Shown here piece by piece: positions 26,098-35,043 of a DNA stretch of 64,000 nucleotides (positions are counted from its first letter, which is position 1; every line of letters starts with the position of its first letter). The position numbers and the translations under genes are program-made. The DNA is from Ga0077555 sp964500805 (GTDB lineage Bacteria; Pseudomonadota; Alphaproteobacteria; Rhizobiales; Hyphomicrobiaceae), in assembly GCA_964500805.1 (NCBI GenBank), contig CAZCQH010000007.1, positions 79,304-143,303 on the forward strand, written 5' to 3'. Under the pieces are notes generated by a model. It did no database searches and had not been told where the DNA came from. It was given only the letters and a program-made list of their open reading frames with translations.

Positions 26098-26898
26098 ATG
26101 TCGAAAGACCTCGTGCAGCAGCAGTTCGGTGCCAACGCCGCCAACTACCTGACATCCACCGTGCATGCCAAGGGCGCGAGTCTCGGCCGGCTGGTGGAGC
26201 TGGTGCGCCCGGGCAAGGACTGGATCGCGCTCGATGTGGCGACCGGCGCCGGACATACGGCCGCGGCTTTCGCGCCGCATGTGGCGCGGGTGGTGGCGAG
26301 CGATCTGACGCCTGAGATGCTCGTGCAAGCGCAGAAGCTCGCAACCGAGAAGGGCTTCGCCAACATGGAAACGGCACTTGCCGATGCTGAGAGCATGCCG
26401 TTTCAGGATAACAGCTTCGATCTCGTCACCTGCCGGATCGCGCCGCATCACTTTCCGGACATCTCTCTGTTTCTCTCCGAGGTGCAGCGCGTGTTGAAGC
26501 CGGGCGGTGTGTTCGCGTTGGTCGACAACGTGTCGCCCGATCCCGAGACGACGCCTGGCTTCTCCGAGACCGAGCTGCGCGATGCCGCAATTGCTTACAA
26601 CGCCTTCGAGAAAGTCCGCGATCCCTCGCACGGCCGCGCGCTGCCGACGGCGGAGTGGCTGGAGCTGATCCAAGAAGCGGGACTGACACTGCGCCATCGC
26701 GAGCATGCGCCGAAGGCCATGGACTTCGCGAGCTGGGTGAAGACCATGAACGTGCCCGGTGAGACGGTGCCGAAGCTTCGTGCAATGCTGGACGAAGCGT
26801 CGCCTGCGCTCCGCTCCTTCCTGAAGCCCGCGGTTGCGGACGGCAAGCTCGGCTTCACGCTGGACGAGCTGATTGCCATTGCGGTGAAGGCGGGATGA
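26098..26898 (+). CDS. SAM-dependent methyltransferase, class I (UbiE/MenG-like)
   Basis: The 266-residue protein shows the class-I fold: motif I LDVATGAGHTAAAF, motif II VVASDLTPEML, then DAESMPFQDNSFDLVTCRIAPHHF and VLKPGGVFALVDN. The motif order matches the UbiE group, but the C-terminal region differs from ubiquinone methyltransferases. The start has GGAG nine bases upstream. It is 38 bp downstream of the thioesterase and probably co-transcribed. The substrate is unknown. Confidence 0.82.
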   Translation: MSKDLVQQQFGANAANYLTSTVHAKGASLGRLVELVRPGKDWIALDVATGAGHTAAAFAPHVARVVASDLTPEMLVQAQKLATEKGFANMETALADAESMPFQDNSFDLVTCRIAPHHFPDISLFLSEVQRVLKPGGVFALVDNVSPDPETTPGFSETELRDAAIAYNAFEKVRDPSHGRALPTAEWLELIQEAGLTLRHREHAPKAMDFASWVKTMNVPGETVPKLRAMLDEASPALRSFLKPAVADGKLGFTLDELIAIAVKAG

Positions 26899-26926
26899 GG
26901 CTGGTGCGGCGCCACCCCGCGCACTC

Positions 26927-27676
26927 TCAAAGCGCCTGCCCGCCGTCGACGTTGATCGACTGACCGGTGATCCAAGACGCGAGGTCGCTCGCCAGGAACA
27001 CCGCCAAGTTGGCGACTTCTTCCGGGTGACCCATGCGGCCCCAGGGGATCGAGCGCAGTGTGCCCTCGTAGAGCTTGGGATCTGACGTCTTGCGCTGATC
27101 CCACACCCCGCCGGGGAACTCGATCGATCCCGGCGAGACCGCGTTGACGCGGATCTTCTTCTTGGAGAGCGTCAGAGCCTGGCTCTGCGTGTAGTTGTTG
27201 ATCGCAGCCTTGACGGCGGCGTAGGGGGCGCTGCGCACCGACGCGCCGAGGCCCGAGATCGACGACACGTTGATGATCACGCCCTTGCCGCTCTTTTCGA
27301 GATGCGGAATGGCGGCGTGTGACGCGCGCACCGTCGCCATGACATCGATGTTGATGCCGGCGGCCCAGCCCTGCTCATCGTCCTTGTGGCCGAATCCCGA
27401 GGCGTTGTTGACGAGAATGTCGATGCCGCCGAGAGCTTGCGCCGCTTCACCAACATAACGTGTGACGGCCTGGCCGTCAGCGAGATCGCAAGGAGCGAAA
27501 TGCACCTTGTGTCCGAATTTGGCCAGCGCGGCGGCAGCCGTCTTCAACGTCTCGGCGCCACGTGCACAAATCGACACGTCCGCGCCATCGCGCGCCAGCG
27601 CCGTTGCGATCGAATAGCCGATGCCGCGGCTGCCGCCGCAGATGACGGCTTTTTTGCCCTTGAAGTCGAACTGCAT
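26927..27676 (-). CDS. Short-chain dehydrogenase/reductase
   Basis: The 249-residue classical SDR has the cofactor motif GGSRGIG, the NNAS motif, catalytic Ser in NVSSISG and the Y-x3-K pair in YAAVKAA. It ends WITGQSINVDGGQAL, as FabG-like proteins do. Arg at the end of strand 2 (ICARG) suggests NADP. The start at 27676 follows AAGAGGCAACTC; a longer frame reaches 27745. It converges on the methyltransferase gene. The substrate is not known. Confidence 0.87.
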   Translation of the reverse strand: MQFDFKGKKAVICGGSRGIGYSIATALARDGADVSICARGAETLKTAAAALAKFGHKVHFAPCDLADGQAVTRYVGEAAQALGGIDILVNNASGFGHKDDEQGWAAGINIDVMATVRASHAAIPHLEKSGKGVIINVSSISGLGASVRSAPYAAVKAAINNYTQSQALTLSKKKIRVNAVSPGSIEFPGGVWDQRKTSDPKLYEGTLRSIPWGRMGHPEEVANLAVFLASDLASWITGQSINVDGGQAL

Positions 27677-27797
27677 GAGTTGCCTCTTGAGGTGGGTTGC
27701 AAGTGCTTGGTGTGCGTTGCGGCCTTGCATCCGTGCTTGGATCACGCCAAAGATGCACTGCCGCCTCAGCGCCAGGCTGAAGCTGGTACCGTGCTAG

Positions 27798-28874
27798 TTA
27801 GATCCCCGCGACGCGTTCAAATTCTTGCTTCGCAAGACCGACCTTCTCCGCCGCGGCAATAATCTCCCCCCACGTCGTCGGATCGACGGGGATGCCCTCT
27901 CTCAGGCGCGTGGCTTTCCACTCGCGCTCAGGCTCGCCGGCGATGCGCACCTTGTCGAAGCCCTCGGCGGGTGGCGCTTTCCGAAGCCAGCCGACGAATT
28001 CCTTGATCTCGTTCTGGAAGTGATCCGATGTATTGAGCCGCTCGGGATCGAGCACGATCGTCAGCATATTGTTGATCACCTTCTTCTGTCCCTTGTAGGG
28101 CTGGCGGCCGGTGTTGCCTCCAGTCAGCGCGCCGCCAAGCAACTCAGCCATCAATGCGAGACCCGAACCCTTGTGCTCGCCGAAGGGCAGAATTGCGCCG
28201 TGTGGCGGCACCACGCAGTACCTCGGCTCTGTCGTCGGACGACCCTTGTCGTCGATCAGCGTGCCGGGTTCGATCCTCTTTCCCTTGTTGTGGGCGACAC
28301 GCACCTTTCCCTGCGCAATGCGGCTCGTCGCGAAGTCCAGGATGATCGGCTCTTCGCCTTTGCGCGGTAGGCCAATACAGATCGGGTTGGTGCCGAACCG
28401 GCCATCGCCGCCACCCCAGGTGGCGACAATTGGGCGAGAGACGACGTTGACGAAGTGCAATGAGACGAGCCCGGCATCAACCACCTGCTCGGCCCAGTGG
28501 CCGATCCGGCCGATGTGGTGCGCATTGAAGACGCCCACGGCGCAGAGGCCGTGCTTCTTCGCGCGATCAATGGCGAGCACCATGGAATCGTGTCCGATCA
28601 CCTGGCCGTAGCCGGACTGGCCGTCGAGGCGCAGCAGCGGCCCCGTGTCGAGCACGATCTTCGGCGCCTGATTGACGGCAAGGCCACCCTCCTTGAGCGA
28701 GTCGATGTAGCGCGGGATCATCCCGACCCCGTGCGAGTCGTGACCCTTGAGATTGGCCTCGACCAGGTTGGTGGCGACGAGCCTGGCTTCGCGAGCGTTG
28801 GAGCCTCCCTTGATCACAATGGTCTCGGTGGCAGCAGTCAGCTTTTCCGCGCCGATGATGATGTCGTTCTGCAT
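27798..28874 (-). CDS. Malate/L-lactate dehydrogenase family (Ldh_2) oxidoreductase
   Basis: The 358-residue NAD(P)-dependent enzyme belongs to the DUF/Ldh_2 fold unrelated to classical MDH. Family marks are ANLKGHDSHGVGMIPRYI with the catalytic His, FGTNPICIGLPR, LDFATSRIAQGKV and LPFGEHKGSGLALMAELL. Members reduce ureidoglycolate, 2,3-diketogulonate, sulfolactate or malate. The start at 28874 has only a weak CGGA upstream, but earlier Met or Val codons lie in non-conserved sequence. It is transcribed in the same direction as the SDR and could form a catabolic pair with it. Confidence 0.83.
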   Translation of the reverse strand: MQNDIIIGAEKLTAATETIVIKGGSNAREARLVATNLVEANLKGHDSHGVGMIPRYIDSLKEGGLAVNQAPKIVLDTGPLLRLDGQSGYGQVIGHDSMVLAIDRAKKHGLCAVGVFNAHHIGRIGHWAEQVVDAGLVSLHFVNVVSRPIVATWGGGDGRFGTNPICIGLPRKGEEPIILDFATSRIAQGKVRVAHNKGKRIEPGTLIDDKGRPTTEPRYCVVPPHGAILPFGEHKGSGLALMAELLGGALTGGNTGRQPYKGQKKVINNMLTIVLDPERLNTSDHFQNEIKEFVGWLRKAPPAEGFDKVRIAGEPEREWKATRLREGIPVDPTTWGEIIAAAEKVGLAKQEFERVAGI

Positions 28875-29036
28875 GGGGGTCCGTTCTGCTGCGCCAATTG
28901 ATCTCGGCGTGAAGGCCGATGCACGTCTGGAGCCGTGCTCGGCGGCACCCTTGCACAGGCGTGAAGCGCCCTCAAGCGGGCCGGCAACCAGCGCGGTCGG
29001 GGCGCGACCGCGCACCATGACGGAGCCGCGTCGCGC

Positions 29037-30275
29037 TCAGGCTCCGCGCTGCTCGAGAAAGCGAAGCACACCGAGGGCAGCCGCGCGGCCGGTCGCCATG
29101 GCAGCCTGCAGCAGATAGCCGCCGGTCGGCGCGTCCCAGTCCAGCATCTCGCCGGCGACGAAGACGCCAGGCAATCGGCGGAGCATGAAATGCTCGTCGA
29201 CCTCGGCTGCTGCGATGCCGCCCACGGTCGAAATGGCGCGATCGATTGGCGCAAGACCGGTGACGGTGAAGGGCAGCTCTTTGATCAACGCTGCGAGATG
29301 GACCGGCTCGCCCGGCAATACACCCTTGATGGCCTCGCGCAGCAGCGTGATTTCCAGTGGCGACAGGGACAGCGCCTTGCGCAGCCAGGTACTGACTGAG
29401 CTCTTGCCGCGCGGCTTGGCCAGGCGACGCGCGAGATCCTCAGCGCTCATGTCGGGTCGCAGATCGAATACGATGCTGGTTCTGCTCTGCTTGTTGAGCG
29501 CCGTCCGCAGCGCGCGCGACAACGCGTAGACCGCGTTGCCTTCCAAACCAGTCGCCGTCACCAGCGCTTCGCCGCGCACACGCGTGCCATTGCAGGTGAG
29601 CGCGATACGCTTCAACGGTGTTCCGGCAAACTTCGCTTTGATGTGCCCGGACCAAGGTATCTGCACGCCGCAATTGGCAGCTTGCAGCGGCGCAACTGAT
29701 ATTCCGGCGGCCTGCAGCGTCTCGCACCAGATGCCGTCGGAGCCAAGTCGCGCCCAGCTACCGCCACCGAGCGCCAGAACGATGGCATCGGCGCGAACGA
29801 CGTCTGTGCGGCCCTCGCCGTCGATGAAGGTGGGGCTGCCAGTGTGTGAGAAACCGGTCCAGCGATGCTTGAGGCGCACCGCAACCCCACGCTGGTCGAG
29901 CCGCTGGAGCCAGGCGCGCAACAGCGGCGAGGCCTTCATAGCTTTGGGAAACACGCGTCCGCTTGAGCCAATGAACGTCTCCTGTCCGAGCGCGTGCGCG
30001 AAGGCGATCATTGCTGCAGGCGGGAATGCGAGGATGGCCGGCTCGAGCCATTTGCGCTCGGGACCGTATCGGGAGAGAAAAGTATCGAGCGGCTCGCTGT
30101 GCGTGAGATTGAGCCCGCCACGACCGGCCATCAGAAACTTGCGTCCGAGACTCGGCATGCGGTCGCCGATTGTGGTTCGGCAACCGGCTTCTGATATCAC
30201 ATCGGCAGCCATCAGCCCCGCTGGCCCTCCGCCGACGATCACAACGTGCGTGGCTCTATCGAGAGTTGGTGGCAT
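29037..30275 (-). CDS. FAD-dependent flavoprotein of the HI0933/TIGR03862 type
   Basis: The 412-residue protein has the FAD dinucleotide motif VVIVGGGPAGLMAADVI, then GRKFLMAGRGGLNLTHSE, which marks the HI0933/BaiN family. A conserved ALGGGSWARLGSDG and the C-terminal VFVAGEMLDWDAPTGGYLLQAA follow, the last closing the FAD site. Family members reduce steroids or other enones in gut bacteria, but the role in alphaproteobacteria is untested. Confidence 0.85.
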   Translation of the reverse strand: MPPTLDRATHVVIVGGGPAGLMAADVISEAGCRTTIGDRMPSLGRKFLMAGRGGLNLTHSEPLDTFLSRYGPERKWLEPAILAFPPAAMIAFAHALGQETFIGSSGRVFPKAMKASPLLRAWLQRLDQRGVAVRLKHRWTGFSHTGSPTFIDGEGRTDVVRADAIVLALGGGSWARLGSDGIWCETLQAAGISVAPLQAANCGVQIPWSGHIKAKFAGTPLKRIALTCNGTRVRGEALVTATGLEGNAVYALSRALRTALNKQSRTSIVFDLRPDMSAEDLARRLAKPRGKSSVSTWLRKALSLSPLEITLLREAIKGVLPGEPVHLAALIKELPFTVTGLAPIDRAISTVGGIAAAEVDEHFMLRRLPGVFVAGEMLDWDAPTGGYLLQAAMATGRAAALGVLRFLEQRGA

Positions 30276-30304
30276 CGGATCTGCGATCGGCGCGTCGGTG
30301 AAAA

Positions 30305-30335
30305 TGCGACGCGCGCATCAGCCAATGATGCGCGC
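30305..30335 (-). terminator. Hairpin terminator downstream of glyoxalase I
   Basis: GCGCGCATCA at 30311-30320 pairs perfectly with TGATGCGCGC at 30326-30335 across GCCAA. On the minus strand GTCGCATTTT follows. It lies 36 bp past the stop at 30371, before the next minus-strand gene. Confidence 0.65.
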
Positions 30336-30370
30336 GCATGACGACGGCGGGTATTTCAGAGCAGCCTCAC

Positions 30371-30811
30371 TCACCAAACACCCGTATTCGGCATCGAGGC
30401 CCAGGGCTCGGCCTTGGGCTTCGCGTCTCCCTTCTGCAACAGCTCGATCGAGATGTTGTCAGGCGTCCTGATGAAGGCCATGCGGCCATCGCGCGGCGGA
30501 CGGTTGATGGTCACACCCTGCTTCATAAGTCGGTCGCACAGCGCGTAGATGTCGTCGACCTCGTAGGCAAGATGGCCGAAGTTCCGGCCGCCCGAGTAGG
30601 CCTCGGGATCCCAATTGTAGGTGAGCTCGACCAACGGCGCGCGAGCGGACGCACCCGACGCCTCGTCTTCATTGGCAGCCAGGAACACCAGGGTGAAGCG
30701 ACCTGCCTCATTGGTGACCCGGCGAACCTCTTTCATGCCCATCTTGTTGCAGAAGAAGTCGAGGCTCTGGTCCAGATTGGTGACGCGGATCATTGTGTGC
30801 AAATAGCGCAT
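30371..30811 (-). CDS. gloA: Lactoylglutathione lyase (glyoxalase I)
   Basis: The 146-residue VOC-fold enzyme isomerises the methylglyoxal-glutathione hemithioacetal to S-lactoylglutathione. The metal ligands are His in RYLHTMIRV, Glu in LVELTYNWD, His in NFGHLAYEV and Glu in ISIELLQ, in the right order for a Ni/Zn glyoxalase I. The start at 30811 follows GAGAG on the coding strand; the frame upstream to 30859 is not conserved. A terminator follows. Confidence 0.9.
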   Translation of the reverse strand: MRYLHTMIRVTNLDQSLDFFCNKMGMKEVRRVTNEAGRFTLVFLAANEDEASGASARAPLVELTYNWDPEAYSGGRNFGHLAYEVDDIYALCDRLMKQGVTINRPPRDGRMAFIRTPDNISIELLQKGDAKPKAEPWASMPNTGVW

Positions 30812-31456
30812 CGGCGGCTCTCTCGGTGAGGTTCGCGTTTCGGGAACGGCTAACTGCAAGAAATACTATGCGTTCCGGAGGCGCAATGGCTCTGTCCGAG
30901 GACTTGGACTGCCGTCGCGCATGCAAGATCCGGTCATTTCAGCGTTCAGTTAAGGGACACCTGCCGGTTCATGCGGTTCAATGGCGCACTCTGGGGATGG
31001 CTTGTGCACAGCTCATCATGATCATTGTTCAATTGCCATGAGGCCGCTTGTGCGAATGCCGAATCACTCAAGTGATTCTGGGGTCAAACCGCTGAATGTC
31101 AGTGCAGGGATCGCAATCCACAGGCGCAGATTTCACTGTCTGTGCGTGACCGGAGAACATCAATCGCCAAAATCGATGGGACTCATAATAAATCAACGCA
31201 ATCAATATTTTGCTGTTGATCAAGTGATCAGAATCGGAAGCCGCGCTCGAAGATATCAAGAGCCGGTGTGCTGTCCGGGTTTGACTGTGTGGCAACGCCG
31301 TGCGTATGGTCGGCCTCGTTAACGCATCGCCCGGAGCGAGGGGGCAATCTGGCTTCTGGCGATGCGGCTAGTGAGCGATAAGGGATGCCGATTAGGTTAG
31401 GTGAGCTAGGCGTCCTTCGCTTGATCGTGAACAATGTAATGTAAGCGGGGTTGAAT
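30812..31456. other. 645-bp intergenic region, no gene seen
   Basis: The region separates divergent gloA and the cold-shock gene. Short frames lack homology and ribosome sites. 31180-31260 is A/T-richer than the surroundings and includes TGATCAAGTGATCA-like dyads. A long leader for the cold-shock gene would be usual, since csp mRNAs have structured leaders. Confidence 0.4.
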
Positions 31457-32062
31457 ATGGGGGATTCCTCTAAGTCGAATCCGGACTTCCTTGGCCGGTT
31501 GGAGCCGCTGGGAGACCTGCGGAAGTCCGATGAGACGGCTGGGCTCGAGGTCTTCGAGATTGCTGGCTCAATCAAGTGGTTCGATGCCTCCAAAGGATAC
31601 GGGTTCATCGTCCCTGACAATGGGCTTCCCGACGTGCTATTGCACGTGACCTGCCTCCGGGCAGGCGGCTATCAGACGGCCTATGAGGGTGCCCGGGTGC
31701 ACGCTCAGGTCCTCAAGCGGCCAAAGGGCATGCAGGCCTTCCGAATCCTGAGCATGGATGAGAGCACGGCCATTCATCCCTCGCAACTGCCCCAGCGCAC
31801 CCACGTGGTGGTAGAGGCGGAAAGCGACTGGGAGCGTGCCATGGTTAAGTGGTTCAACCGGGTGCGGGGGTTTGGCTTCCTCACTCGTGGCGAGGGCACG
31901 CCGGATGTATTCGTGCATATGGAGACGTTGCGCCGGTTCGGCTTCACCGAGCTGCGCCCTGGCCAGATCGTTCAAGTCCGCTGGGGCATGGGCGTTAAGG
32001 GGTGCATGGCGGCCGAGCTTCGTCCAGACGGTGTGCCGAGTGGTCTTCCGTCCTCTCACTGA
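31457..32062 (+). CDS. Tandem cold-shock-domain protein
   Basis: The 201-residue protein contains two CSDs joined by a linker. Domain 1 (about 38-100) has the RNP1-like KGYGFIV and RNP2-like LLHV. Domain 2 (about 128-190) has RGFGFLT and VFVHM. Both bind single-stranded RNA or DNA. A 35-residue N-terminal tail precedes them. This double-CSD form is common in Hyphomicrobiales. ATG 31457 is preceded by a TTG two codons earlier. The gene order CSD, DUF192, tRNA-Pro, NDUFS4 is a recurrent one in this order. Confidence 0.9.
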   Translation: MGDSSKSNPDFLGRLEPLGDLRKSDETAGLEVFEIAGSIKWFDASKGYGFIVPDNGLPDVLLHVTCLRAGGYQTAYEGARVHAQVLKRPKGMQAFRILSMDESTAIHPSQLPQRTHVVVEAESDWERAMVKWFNRVRGFGFLTRGEGTPDVFVHMETLRRFGFTELRPGQIVQVRWGMGVKGCMAAELRPDGVPSGLPSSH

Positions 32063-32084
32063 TCGGCTGTTGAGGAATTCGACC

Positions 32085-32564
32085 ATGGGTTTCCGCAGGG
32101 CTGCGCTGAGCGCGGCCCTGTTGCCGTTTTTGTTGGCTCTGATGCTCACCCCGACAATGGTGTTGGCTCAACCAGCGATGCGGCATGACATGTTGAAAAT
32201 TGTAACCTCATCGGGCGAGCACACTTTCAAGGTCGAGATTGCCGAAACGGACGAGCAGAAAGCCCGCGGGCTCATGTTTCGCCGCAGTCTTGCCGACGAT
32301 GCCGGCATGCTTTTTCCTTATTCAACCGATCAAGAGATCACGATGTGGATGAGGAACACTTACATTTCGCTCGACATGGTTTTCATTAGGTCGGACGGAA
32401 TCGTACACAGGATCGCCAAGGGAACTGAGCCCTTTTCGGAAGCAGTTATTGCTTCGAACGGGGCCGTTCGCGCTGTTCTTGAGATCAGGGCTGGGATCGC
32501 GGACAAGATCGGCCTGAAGCCGGGCGACAAGATCGTCTTTCCGCTTTTCGGGGCGGCAAAGTGA
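32085..32564 (+). CDS. DUF192 family secreted protein
   Basis: The 159-residue protein has a signal peptide (about 1-28, LLPFLLALMLTPTMVLA-Q) and a DUF192 domain. The domain marks are EQKARGLMFRRSLADDAGMLF, ITMWMRNTYISLDMVFI and LKPGDKIVFPLF. The domain's role is unsettled; some members are linked to cold-adaptation operons. ATG 32085 follows GAGGA, 22 bp after the cold-shock stop, so the two are probably one transcript. Confidence 0.85.
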   Translation: MGFRRAALSAALLPFLLALMLTPTMVLAQPAMRHDMLKIVTSSGEHTFKVEIAETDEQKARGLMFRRSLADDAGMLFPYSTDQEITMWMRNTYISLDMVFIRSDGIVHRIAKGTEPFSEAVIASNGAVRAVLEIRAGIADKIGLKPGDKIVFPLFGAAK

Positions 32565-32653
32565 TCCAAAACAAGTCAGGCGATTGCTTTGGAGCCGTCT
32601 CAAACGCTTGACGGCACGCGGCGAAATCGGCACATGCTCTGTCGATCGATAGG

Positions 32654-32731
<78 letters not shown>

Positions 32732-32771
32732 CGATTCCGGTGAGCCAAGCCGGTAAACACCAGAGGACCCC

Positions 32772-33077
32772 ATGACCGCACGCATCTACCGCCCGGCGAA
32801 GACGGCAATGCAATCCGGGCAGGCCAGAACCAAGCAGTGGGTGCTGGAGCACGAGCCGGCGGCTCCGCGCGTGGTTGATCCGCTGATGGGGTGGACAGGT
32901 TCGACCGACACGCGCGCTCAGGTGACCTTGAGCTTCGATACTCTGGAGGAGGCGACGGCCTATGCTGAGAAGCATGGGCTCGCATATCGCGTCGAGAGCC
33001 CGAGCCCGCGGAAGCCCGTGCGCAAGTCTTACTCCGACAATTTCCGTTTCGGCCGCATCGGATCCTGGACGCACTGA
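32772..33077 (+). CDS. ETC complex I subunit, NDUFS4-like
   Basis: The 101-residue protein is a bacterial homologue of the 18-kDa (NDUFS4) accessory subunit of NADH dehydrogenase. It shows RIYRPAKTAMQSGQARTKQW, PLMGWTGSTDTRAQV and the C-terminal SYSDNFRFGRIGSWTH, which is highly conserved. It should dock on the peripheral arm of complex I. Alphaproteobacteria carry it as a stand-alone gene outside the nuo operon, as here. The start follows AGAGGAC. Confidence 0.9.
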   Translation: MTARIYRPAKTAMQSGQARTKQWVLEHEPAAPRVVDPLMGWTGSTDTRAQVTLSFDTLEEATAYAEKHGLAYRVESPSPRKPVRKSYSDNFRFGRIGSWTH

Positions 33078-33188
33078 TGCTGATGGTCGGACCGAAAGTC
33101 GGCGCCGGCTCCAGCCCGGTCTGAACTTGGCGCCCGAAGCGCCTATCAGTCTGGCGGCCATACTTCGATATGTTAGGCTGTTGTGATC

Positions 33189-33265
33189 GGTCCCGTAGCT
33201 CAGTTGGATAGAGCATCTGCCTTCTAAGCAGAGGGTCGCAGGTTCGAATCCTGCCGGGATCGCCA
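33189..33265 (+). tRNA. tRNA-Arg (anticodon TCT)
   Basis: This is a 77-nt cloverleaf with encoded CCA. The acceptor GGTCCCG pairs with CGGGATC (one G-T), the anticodon loop CTTCTAA has TCT at 33223-33225, and the T-arm is GCAGG-TTCGAATC-CCTGC. It lies only 24 bp before a truncated nitrate reductase gene. Confidence 0.97.
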
Positions 33266-33289
33266 GCGTATTCACCGGAGGCGCGAGAC

Positions 33290-33886
33290 ATGCACAACAG
33301 CGGCGCGATCACGTGGTACGCCATCGCCGTTACTCAGGTGGAACCGCCGCCAGCATGCGCTGCCTTTGTCGCGCCTTTGCGCATCGGCTCAGGGTGGCAG
33401 GTCGAGCTCAGCGGGCGAGATCAGCGCAACTGGGATCGGCTGGCCCAAGACCTGCTCCGGATCTCTCCCGAGCGTGATGCATATCTGCTCTCGAATGGTG
33501 ATGCGGAAGCTCTGCCGTTTCGCGCCTTGCTGATCGAGAATGGAACAATGGCCGGGGCGCTGCTGGTCGCAGCTAGCCCCTTGGTGATACCCCCGGAAGG
33601 ACGAGATTGGCTGGGCGCGCGGCTCGGCACGGTCCTTGATGCCGGTGAGCGGTTCAGACTTCTTGACGGCCGACCCGGCGGCGCGATGACGCCGCGCGGT
33701 GCCATTGTTTGTTTCTGCTGCCATGTGGGTGCGAACGCCATCATCGAAGCGATCGATGCGGGCCATCGTGACATTGGGAAAATCGGTGCGGCGACGCGCG
33801 CTGGCACCAACTGCGGCCGGTGTCATTCCGACATCGCCAGCTTGCTTGCCCAGCGATCTGCCGACACTCGACAAATGAGCGGCTGA
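33290..33886 (+). CDS. C-terminal fragment of assimilatory nitrate reductase (NasA-type, BFD domain)
   Basis: The 198-residue product matches only the tail of the assimilatory nitrate reductase large subunit. The stretch WYAIAVTQ through GWQVELSG corresponds to the segment after the molybdopterin-dinucleotide domain. A BFD-like [2Fe-2S] domain closes it, with Cys 141, 143 and/or 144 and Cys 175 and 178 (IVCFCCHVG; GTNCGRC). The 4Fe-4S and molybdopterin domains are absent. GGAGG eight bases before ATG suggests it can still be translated. It may be a remnant of a larger gene or an independent Fe-S protein. It begins right behind tRNA-Arg, a typical integration site. Confidence 0.7.
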   Translation: MHNSGAITWYAIAVTQVEPPPACAAFVAPLRIGSGWQVELSGRDQRNWDRLAQDLLRISPERDAYLLSNGDAEALPFRALLIENGTMAGALLVAASPLVIPPEGRDWLGARLGTVLDAGERFRLLDGRPGGAMTPRGAIVCFCCHVGANAIIEAIDAGHRDIGKIGAATRAGTNCGRCHSDIASLLAQRSADTRQMSG

Positions 33887-34658
33887 GCGCCGCTAGCGCC
33901 ACAGCACTCAACCAGAACGCCGCCGGCGGGTCGTGCTCAGGACACGAGTGCCAACTCCCGCTGTCACGCAGCGTCGAAGGAGAAATGGCTGTCGTCGAGC
34001 TGCCAGGACACGAGTGGAATGCTGGCCTGAACGGGTTGATTACATCTGTTGTCGGCTCGATCACGTCCAGCTTGCGACTGCTGCTACTCCCATGCTGCAT
34101 ATTTGGATGGCGGTCAGATGATGCGTCGTGAGCCATCCGCGGCTGGCGGCCGTCTCGTTTTGGAACAGATCGTGTCCACGCGGGCGTCTTGTTGCGCCGC
34201 GGCAGCCCGCCGAAGTTCGAATGTTTAGCGCTCGGTGATCTGCAGCAGGTGCGGCGGTGCACGATTGAGCGATCTGGCTTCTGAGCGACGGCGATCGCGC
34301 TGAAAAGCATCACGAGGGCACGCAGCGCTCATTCGCGATAGGCGATCCGTGTCGTCCGCGACGATATTCATTGAGATCCGAACCATGCCAGCAGTCACGC
34401 ACGCGCGACACAACACATGTTCACAAGTTGCGCGATGCATCGAACTCGCACGCTTGCAATAGCGCATGCGCTTATCCAAACGCGTGGCGTCGAACGGTTC
34501 TCTAGCGCCCCATGAGCGTCGCCAGAGCTGGCAAAGAGTTAGTTCAAGAAATCCTTTTGATCAGAGAGCGGTAGGCCAGTTCGGAAATCCAATCTCTGAA
34601 AGTCGAAGGGCCGCTCGATGGAGCGGCCCTTCGAATGTCGTCAGAGGCGACCAAGAGC
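33887..34658. other. Gene-poor 772-bp stretch
   Basis: No frame here has homology or a good ribosome site. There is a 13-bp direct repeat (CAGGACACGAGTG at 33938-33950 and 34004-34016) and a terminator hairpin at 34604-34633. The sequence could be decayed coding DNA. Confidence 0.4.
34604..34633 (-). terminator. 13-bp perfect hairpin after the histone-like gene
   Basis: CGAAGGGCCGCTC at 34604-34616 pairs with GAGCGGCCCTTCG at 34621-34633 across GATG. It begins 26 bp after the stop of the small basic gene. The T-tract on the minus strand is short (ACTTTC). Confidence 0.65.
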
Positions 34659-34835
34659 TCAGCGCTTGCGCGCTTTCGCTGCGCGCTTCTTGCCGGCCAC
34701 TTTCTTGACGCGGCGGCGAGCTGCGAGTGTGTTGCCGCGCAGTGCAGTCGCTTTCTTGCGAGGCGCTGCGCGCTTCGTCTTCTTCTTGCGCTTCTCAACA
34801 TTGCGCGCTGAGCGCGCTCCACGTGCTGCGGCCAT
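34659..34835 (-). CDS. Small Lys/Arg/Ala-rich histone H1-like protein (58 aa)
   Basis: A 58-codon frame starts MAAARGARSARNVEKRKK and ends GKKRAAKARKR. About 26 of 58 residues are Lys or Arg, and nearly all others are Ala or small. GAGGAG lies nine bases before the ATG on the coding strand, and a 13-bp hairpin follows the stop, so it reads as a self-contained gene. Similar Ala-Lys-Arg proteins resemble the tail of histone H1 or the C-terminus of Hu-like proteins and probably bind DNA or RNA. The role is inferred from composition alone. Confidence 0.7.
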   Translation of the reverse strand: MAAARGARSARNVEKRKKKTKRAAPRKKATALRGNTLAARRRVKKVAGKKRAAKARKR

Positions 34836-35043
34836 GACATCACTCCTCTGCTTGCCGTTGCACTCACAGCAGCACTAATTCTTTTTTGGTTAATGCACAA
34901 GCAAAAGCATCACGCTGTTGTCCACAACACGAACACGCGACGACGCATCGAGAGTGCAATCTCTGTCTCGATTGCAGACCGACGCGAGACAACTATTGTC
35001 ACTGCATGTCGCGAGTGCGAGTGCCGCGCGTGGGTGATCGCGA

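Noticed and set aside
33938..34016. 13-bp direct repeat CAGGACACGAGTG
   Set aside because: Only two copies and no regular spacing or spacer structure, so it is not a CRISPR or an iteron set.
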